In this document: piece after piece, positions 60,095 to 64,000 of the stretch
Position numbering within the stretch: the first letter of the stretch is position 1
Layout of the letters: the number at the start of each line of letters is the position of its first letter
Assembly: GCF_001698205.1 (NCBI RefSeq)
Contig: NZ_CP016591.1
Span: 2,170,001 to 2,234,000 of the forward strand
Origin: Tsuneonella dongtanensis
GTDB lineage: Bacteria > Pseudomonadota > Alphaproteobacteria > Sphingomonadales > Sphingomonadaceae
Direction of reading: 5' to 3'
DNA length: 64,000 bases
Position numbers and translations under genes: made by a program
The notes under the pieces: model-generated
Databases searched by the model: none
What the model was told of the DNA's origin: nothing
What the model saw: only the letters and a program-made list of their open reading frames with translations

Positions 60095-61465
60095 TCAGTC
60101 CGCGGCGGGCAGGTCGAGCGTAAATCGCGCGCCTTCGCCTGGCGTACTCTCTACGGTCAGATCGCCATGCATCGCTCGCGCTAGCTTGCGCGAGATATAA
60201 AGGCCCAGGCCCGAGCCGCCGTCTCCCCCGCGTCCCAGACGCTCGAATTTGTCGAACACGCTGGAGAGCTTGTCGGCGGGGATTCCGGGACCTTCATCGC
60301 GCACCACCGCCCGCGCCCGGTCGCCCTCGCGAGCAACCTCGATATGCACGGTCGTGCCGCCGGGAGAATAGGCGATCGCGTTGCCGATCAGGTTGAGAAG
60401 TACCTGCAGAACACGGCGGAACTCGCCTGTCGCGGGAACCGAGATCCCGTCGTCTGGCGCGACAAGCGTGGTCCCTCGCTCGCGTGCGCGTACGCCAAGG
60501 ATACCGACAGCACGGCGTGCGACGTCGGCAAGGTCGATTCGGTCGGGAGCCGTGCGAAAGTCGTCGGCCTCGACAATCTCGAGGTCCGACAGATCGTCGA
60601 TCAGCGAAAGCAGGTGCTGGCCGGCAGCCGCGATGTCAGCAGCGTAGCTGCTGTATTCTTCGGCGAGCGGCCCCGCGAGGCGCGAGCGGATCGTCTCGGC
60701 GTTAGCGATGATCCGCGCGATCGGCTGGCGCAACACGGGTGTCAATTCCCGCCCGAACGATGGAGTGGCGCGCGAGGGCTCCTCGGAAGCCAAAATTGCT
60801 GCGGGCAACGGCGCATCCGCCACCAGCAGGAGTTCGAAACCCGCGCTGCCGGGATCGGGACGCCCCAGCGGCACCAGCGTTACCGTCCAGCCGCGTTTAG
60901 AGCCCGGGATGACGCAGCGCGTCCCGTCGAGCAGCCGCCAATGGAGCGGCGGACGATGCGCGAGCTCGGGCAATTCAACGAACTCGGTCCAGGGCTTCCC
61001 CGGGTTCTCCCGCATCGCGCGGGCGAGGCCGGCCAGGTCCGATGCAGACGTGTCGAAGGCCAGGACACCCTGGTCTGGCGCAAGCCGCGCGGTAAGCTCG
61101 GCAACAGCGCGGTCGATCGCGATCCTGAGGGCCGATGCCTCGTCTTCCGAAGGCGCGGGACGCGGGCTGGTCGACCAGGCTCCCACCGCGATCGAGCAAC
61201 CCCCGGCTTCACCCTCGCTTTCGGGCTCGATCTCGACCCATGCACGGACGGTGTCTTCTCCGTCGAGCGCCTCGATCGTGCGCGCCAGCCTAAGCCCCAG
61301 CCGACGCGACTTGCGGACGAGTTCGAGCAAGGCGGGCACCGCCACCGTGCCGGGCAATTCTCCGCCGCAACGGCGGTGAAGTCCTGCCAAAGGCTCGTCG
61401 GCTTCGATCAGCCTGTCGGCCGCATCGGTGCGTGCACGAGCAAGGACGACACCCTGGGAGGCCAT
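60095..61465 (-). CDS. Histidine-kinase-like protein lacking the phospho-acceptor His
   Basis: 456 residues, soluble. About 60-220 is a divergent sensory region. The dimerisation helix aligns with HisKA as FGRELTPVLRQPIARIIANA, where the usual SHELRTPL reads TPVLRQPI, so the acceptor His is Pro243. The second helix (HLLSLIDDLSDLEIVEA) is kept. The ATPase core looks intact: LLNLIGNAIAYSPGG, DEGPGIPADKLSSVFDKFER and GGSGLGLYISRKLA. ATG 61465 follows one base after the preceding gene. It may be a pseudokinase scaffold or trans-acting partner. Confidence 0.88.
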   Translation of the reverse strand: MASQGVVLARARTDAADRLIEADEPLAGLHRRCGGELPGTVAVPALLELVRKSRRLGLRLARTIEALDGEDTVRAWVEIEPESEGEAGGCSIAVGAWSTSPRPAPSEDEASALRIAIDRAVAELTARLAPDQGVLAFDTSASDLAGLARAMRENPGKPWTEFVELPELAHRPPLHWRLLDGTRCVIPGSKRGWTVTLVPLGRPDPGSAGFELLLVADAPLPAAILASEEPSRATPSFGRELTPVLRQPIARIIANAETIRSRLAGPLAEEYSSYAADIAAAGQHLLSLIDDLSDLEIVEADDFRTAPDRIDLADVARRAVGILGVRARERGTTLVAPDDGISVPATGEFRRVLQVLLNLIGNAIAYSPGGTTVHIEVAREGDRARAVVRDEGPGIPADKLSSVFDKFERLGRGGDGGSGLGLYISRKLARAMHGDLTVESTPGEGARFTLDLPAAD

Positions 61466-61466
61466 G

Positions 61467-62429
61467 TCAGGCCACCGAGCTCCGCCCGGACGCGCCGAGC
61501 ATGGCGGCAGCCCGGTCGGCGCGAAGCAGATCGAACCCCTCGGGCAGCGATACGTCTGGATGCAGGTGCAGGAACTGTTCCTCGACTTCGCGAGGCTTGA
61601 GCCCGGCGGCGCGCAGCGAAAGCGCCAGGCGCGCAAGTTGCTTGTCGTTTGTCGCGACGACCGCGAGGTCCCTGTCGAAGCGGGACGACGAAGCGATGGC
61701 GCTGAGAAACAGCGCAACGCCGGAATGGCCTACGGAAAGTGCGGCCCGGGCCCCCGGCCCCATTCCGGTGACGAGGCGCGACAACAGGCCGATCCGGCTT
61801 GCGCTTTCGCTGTAATCGCGGCGGAAGGATTGGACCGCGCGCTCCACGCTCGCTCGCTCCCCCTCGTCCGCCAGCTGGATCCACTTCGCGAGGACGGCAT
61901 CGAACAGGTCGGCCGGCAGCTCGCCGATCGGAAGCTCCATACGGCGCTGGCTCTGGACGAAACGGGCCTGCGCAGCCAGCGCCGCCATCGCGGTCGCGGC
62001 GGTCGCTCCGTCTTCGGATGCGATCAAGGCCTGCAGAAGCGGGGAAAGAACCGGGTCGATCGCCGAGCGCTTTTCCAGACGCGCGGAAAGCTGCGACTCC
62101 ATCGCGAGCGCGTGACAGTGCGAGACCAGCCGCGCATCGGTAAGCAGGGATTGCGTCAGGCCTTCGCATTGGCGCTCGGCAACGCCGTGCGGATCGGGCG
62201 AGGTGTCCTGCTCGGCCTTCGCGACGAGCAGCTGGCGCGCCACATCCCACACCATTCCGCGCACGCGGCTGACAATCTCGTCGCTGAACAGCGAATGGTC
62301 GTGATTGGCGAGCAAATGGCCCAGTACAGGCCCAATCGTGCCGATCACGACGTCCCCATGCGCCAGCTCATCGCGCAGGACCGCTTCTACGGGCGCTTCG
62401 CTCGACTGCATCATCACTGCTTCACTCAT
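61467..62429 (-). CDS. Helical protein of unknown function, kinase-linked
   Basis: 320 residues, Ala/Leu-rich and probably all-helical, with no transmembrane segment, signal peptide or Cys-rich motif. Characteristic stretches: VVIGTIGPVLGHLLANHDHS, VRGMVWDVARQLLVAKAEQD, ALMESQ-like HCHALAMESQLSARLE, and DRDLAVVATNDKQLARLALS. It may be a DUF2336-type protein, an alphaproteobacterial family often near two-component genes, but I could not confirm this. Starts MSEAVMMQ and ends one base before the kinase-like gene, so they are surely co-transcribed. Confidence 0.75.
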   Translation of the reverse strand: MSEAVMMQSSEAPVEAVLRDELAHGDVVIGTIGPVLGHLLANHDHSLFSDEIVSRVRGMVWDVARQLLVAKAEQDTSPDPHGVAERQCEGLTQSLLTDARLVSHCHALAMESQLSARLEKRSAIDPVLSPLLQALIASEDGATAATAMAALAAQARFVQSQRRMELPIGELPADLFDAVLAKWIQLADEGERASVERAVQSFRRDYSESASRIGLLSRLVTGMGPGARAALSVGHSGVALFLSAIASSSRFDRDLAVVATNDKQLARLALSLRAAGLKPREVEEQFLHLHPDVSLPEGFDLLRADRAAAMLGASGRSSVA

Positions 62430-62463
62430 GAACCGGCCATAGCGGGCCGTGGTTAAACCTGCG

Positions 62464-63630
62464 TTAGCTTCGTGGGCGGGGCCAGAAAATACGTGCCGCT
62501 AGCGCTGCAAGGCCTACCGCGGCCATCGCAGGCACGAACCCCTGGCCCACTGCCGCCAGGAAAAGTACTGAAAAGACGAGGATACGATCGCCCAGCGGCC
62601 GGATGGGCTTTTGCGCGCCCTCCTCGCGAGCCAGCCTGATGGCTCCGACAAGGACAAGGGCCACGAACGGCGCATGCCATCCGGCAAATTCCTGCGGACT
62701 GGCGGCGACGGCGACGAGAGACAGGTCGAGCGCGGCATCACGCAGTTCGATGTATCGCCGGCGCGGCTCTTTGCCCGCGCCTGCCCGCGCAAACCGCCCC
62801 AGCCGTTCGCCCACCTCGCTCGCCAGCGTTCCAAAGGCCAGCGCGGCCAGGCCGCCGACCGTCATGCCGAGATATCCGGCGATCCCGCCCGCAACGGCAA
62901 GGGTCGCTCCGCCAATGGCAATGGACGGCGCCACCGCGGGTCGATCGGCTGTTCGAGGGAGAACGGACCGGGCCAGAAAGTGCGCGAGCATCTCGCCCGG
63001 GCGGTCGATCGCGGGGGTTGGGACATGGCGGGATTGCCAGGCCATTTCCATTCTCTGCGCCGCGCCGCTGTCTCCCAGAAGTGCCCACCGCCCCTCGTCG
63101 AGCCAGCGCTCGGGCACCTCTACACAGCGCCCTCCGCGCTGGAGCGCAATGCGCAACAGGCCCGCAATGGGATCGGCGTCAGGCGGTAACAGGGTCAGCG
63201 CCTCGACAGCATCGCCACGCGTCGCCAGCACTCCGCCCCAGGCACGGTCGCGGTCGATCCGTTCGAAACCGCGTTCGACCGCGCCTTCGGCCGGGAGCGA
63301 CGCAATCCCCGCCCTCGCCCCGAGCGCCTGGTTGAGCCATTCCCTGTCGGGCAGGATGCCGGGCGCAAAAACGAACAGGGTGTCGGCTGCACTGATCAGA
63401 CCAGACAAAGCACGGGCGTGGGAAACGGCGCTGAACCGCGCATCCCTGCCCTCGGCTTCGCGCTGAAGGGCTCCCAGGGTCGCTCCGGGACCTTCGGCGA
63501 GGCACACGATCCGTTCGCAGCCTAGCGCAAGCGCCGCCTGCAACTGGTGCCATGCGATCGGCCGACCGCCAAGCTTGACGGGTTCCCCGCCCTCATCCGT
63601 GATTGCCATCAGCGCGACCCGCACGCGCAC
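62464..63630 (-). CDS. Membrane protein with nucleotidyltransferase-like N-terminus
   Basis: 388 residues. The first 200 (RVALMAITDEGGEPVKLGGR, WHQLQAALALGCERIVCLAE, TLFVFAPGILPDREWLNQAL) resemble the GT-A fold of nucleotidyltransferases, but the usual G-x-G-T/S-R loop is not seen. From about 225 on there are several hydrophobic helices (IAIGGATLAVAGGIAGYLGM, ILVFSVLFLAAVGQGFVPAM). This two-part plan recalls fused IPC-transferase/CDP-alcohol phosphotransferases, yet the DG-x2-AR motif is absent. Function unknown. 34 bp upstream of the helical protein, likely the same transcript. Confidence 0.72.
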   Translation of the reverse strand: MRVRVALMAITDEGGEPVKLGGRPIAWHQLQAALALGCERIVCLAEGPGATLGALQREAEGRDARFSAVSHARALSGLISAADTLFVFAPGILPDREWLNQALGARAGIASLPAEGAVERGFERIDRDRAWGGVLATRGDAVEALTLLPPDADPIAGLLRIALQRGGRCVEVPERWLDEGRWALLGDSGAAQRMEMAWQSRHVPTPAIDRPGEMLAHFLARSVLPRTADRPAVAPSIAIGGATLAVAGGIAGYLGMTVGGLAALAFGTLASEVGERLGRFARAGAGKEPRRRYIELRDAALDLSLVAVAASPQEFAGWHAPFVALVLVGAIRLAREEGAQKPIRPLGDRILVFSVLFLAAVGQGFVPAMAAVGLAALAARIFWPRPRS

Positions 63631-63696
63631 ACTCCCCGCCAGACGTTGAGCGCGGCAGACTAGGGAGCCGGTATCGGGTTGACTAGGGGGCCGGGG

Positions 63697-63999
63697 TCAG
63701 CCCCCGACGAAGCGTTCGCGGAACAGTTCGATCCGCCGCACGACCGACGGATCGCCGGGTGCGCCGTCCGCCGCTTCGTCGGCAAGATGGATCAGTTCGT
63801 CGGCATGGAAGCTGGCGGCCAGCCCCTTGAGGCGCTGGGCAGCGACAGTCCAGTTGCCGTCGCAGCGGGCGCGCTTCAGCAAGTCCAGCTGGCGATCGAG
63901 GCTTTCGCGAAAGGCGTCGCGCAGCTCGCGCAGAAGCGCCGGATCCTCCCCGGCAGCCGCGGCTATCGTCGCGTCAAAGGCACCATTCTCGTAAGCCAT
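63697..63999 (-). CDS. Hpt-like phosphotransfer protein lacking the acceptor His
   Basis: 100 residues, all helical. LLRELRDAFRESLDRQLDLL and NWTVAAQRLKGLAASFHADE align with the Hpt four-helix bundle, where the usual AHxLKG motif reads AQRLKG: the phosphorylated His is Gln55. The rest of the fold is preserved (ELIHLADEAADG). It is first in line of the four-gene set that ends with the His-less kinase-like gene. The ATG is two bases from the window end; longer starts cannot be excluded. Confidence 0.82.
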   Translation of the reverse strand: MAYENGAFDATIAAAAGEDPALLRELRDAFRESLDRQLDLLKRARCDGNWTVAAQRLKGLAASFHADELIHLADEAADGAPGDPSVVRRIELFRERFVGG

Positions 64000-64000
64000 C

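Overview
The window is a gene-dense, high-GC chromosomal segment from an alphaproteobacterium. It is most likely a member of the Sphingomonadales, and the Erythrobacteraceae fit best. The evidence is gene order and protein type: dusB-ntrB-ntrC-ntrY-ntrX-hfq-hflX, fused ispDF, an E1-beta pyruvate dehydrogenase with its own lipoyl domain, TrmFO, alphaproteobacterial LexA with a GTTC-N7-GTTC operator, and 4-bp ATGA/GTGA gene overlaps almost everywhere. I see no transposase, integrase, prophage or CRISPR array, and no gene-free gap over 300 bp.

Layout. 1-3451 (+): end of metG, tatD, an MBL-fold hydrolase, a tiny membrane protein and mazG. 3446-12651 (-): the nitrogen-regulation cluster dusB-ntrBC-ntrYX followed by an hfq that encodes two Hfq domains in tandem, then hflX. 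12754-14938 (+): ispDF, a secreted cysteine-containing protein, pncC. 14899-16286 (-): lipA and a COQ10-like START protein. 16342-19023 (+): a bicarbonate module (SbtA-like transporter, SbtB-like PII protein, beta-carbonic anhydrase) and a NYN/OST-HTH protein. 19087-26363: a secreted repeat protein, gyrA, a TauD-type dioxygenase broken by an in-frame TGA, lysoplasmalogenase and trmFO. 26360-27522 (-): an EF-hand protein and a squalene/phytoene-synthase-like protein. 27590-33110 (+): six Tad-type (TadE/TadG) proteins, one with a von Willebrand A domain, without the secretion machinery. 33107-36075 (-): pdhA, pdhB, ftsB. 36173-39671: a Gly/Ser-rich PRC-barrel-like protein and a subtilase, divergent from an ECF sigma/anti-sigma pair whose presumed start codon sits in a perfect 12-bp inverted repeat. 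39665-42504 (-): acyl-CoA dehydrogenase, tRNA-Arg(CCT), DUF1178, a nitrilase-family amidohydrolase and a glutaredoxin. 42539-43146 (+): a small heat-shock gene behind a heat-shock-like promoter and a ROSE-like RNA thermometer. 43434-46342 (-): pyrG, secG, tpiA. 46538-54931 (+): ppiD, trpE, a lipoprotein, pip, trpG-D-C, then lexA. 54938-60092: comEC, gltX, gltA and a small membrane protein. 60095-63999 (-): a four-gene set containing a histidine-kinase-like protein and an Hpt-like protein that both lack the phosphorylatable histidine.

The strongest candidates for something new are the paired histidine-less kinase and Hpt genes at 60095-63999, the tandem Hfq with diverged RNA-contact surfaces, the inverted repeat over the ECF sigma start, the orphan TadE/G cluster, and the sbtA-sbtB-carbonic anhydrase operon. 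The TauD nonsense codon and two probable CTG starts overlapping upstream stops matter for anyone reusing the gene models. No sequence search was possible; family names rest on visible motifs.
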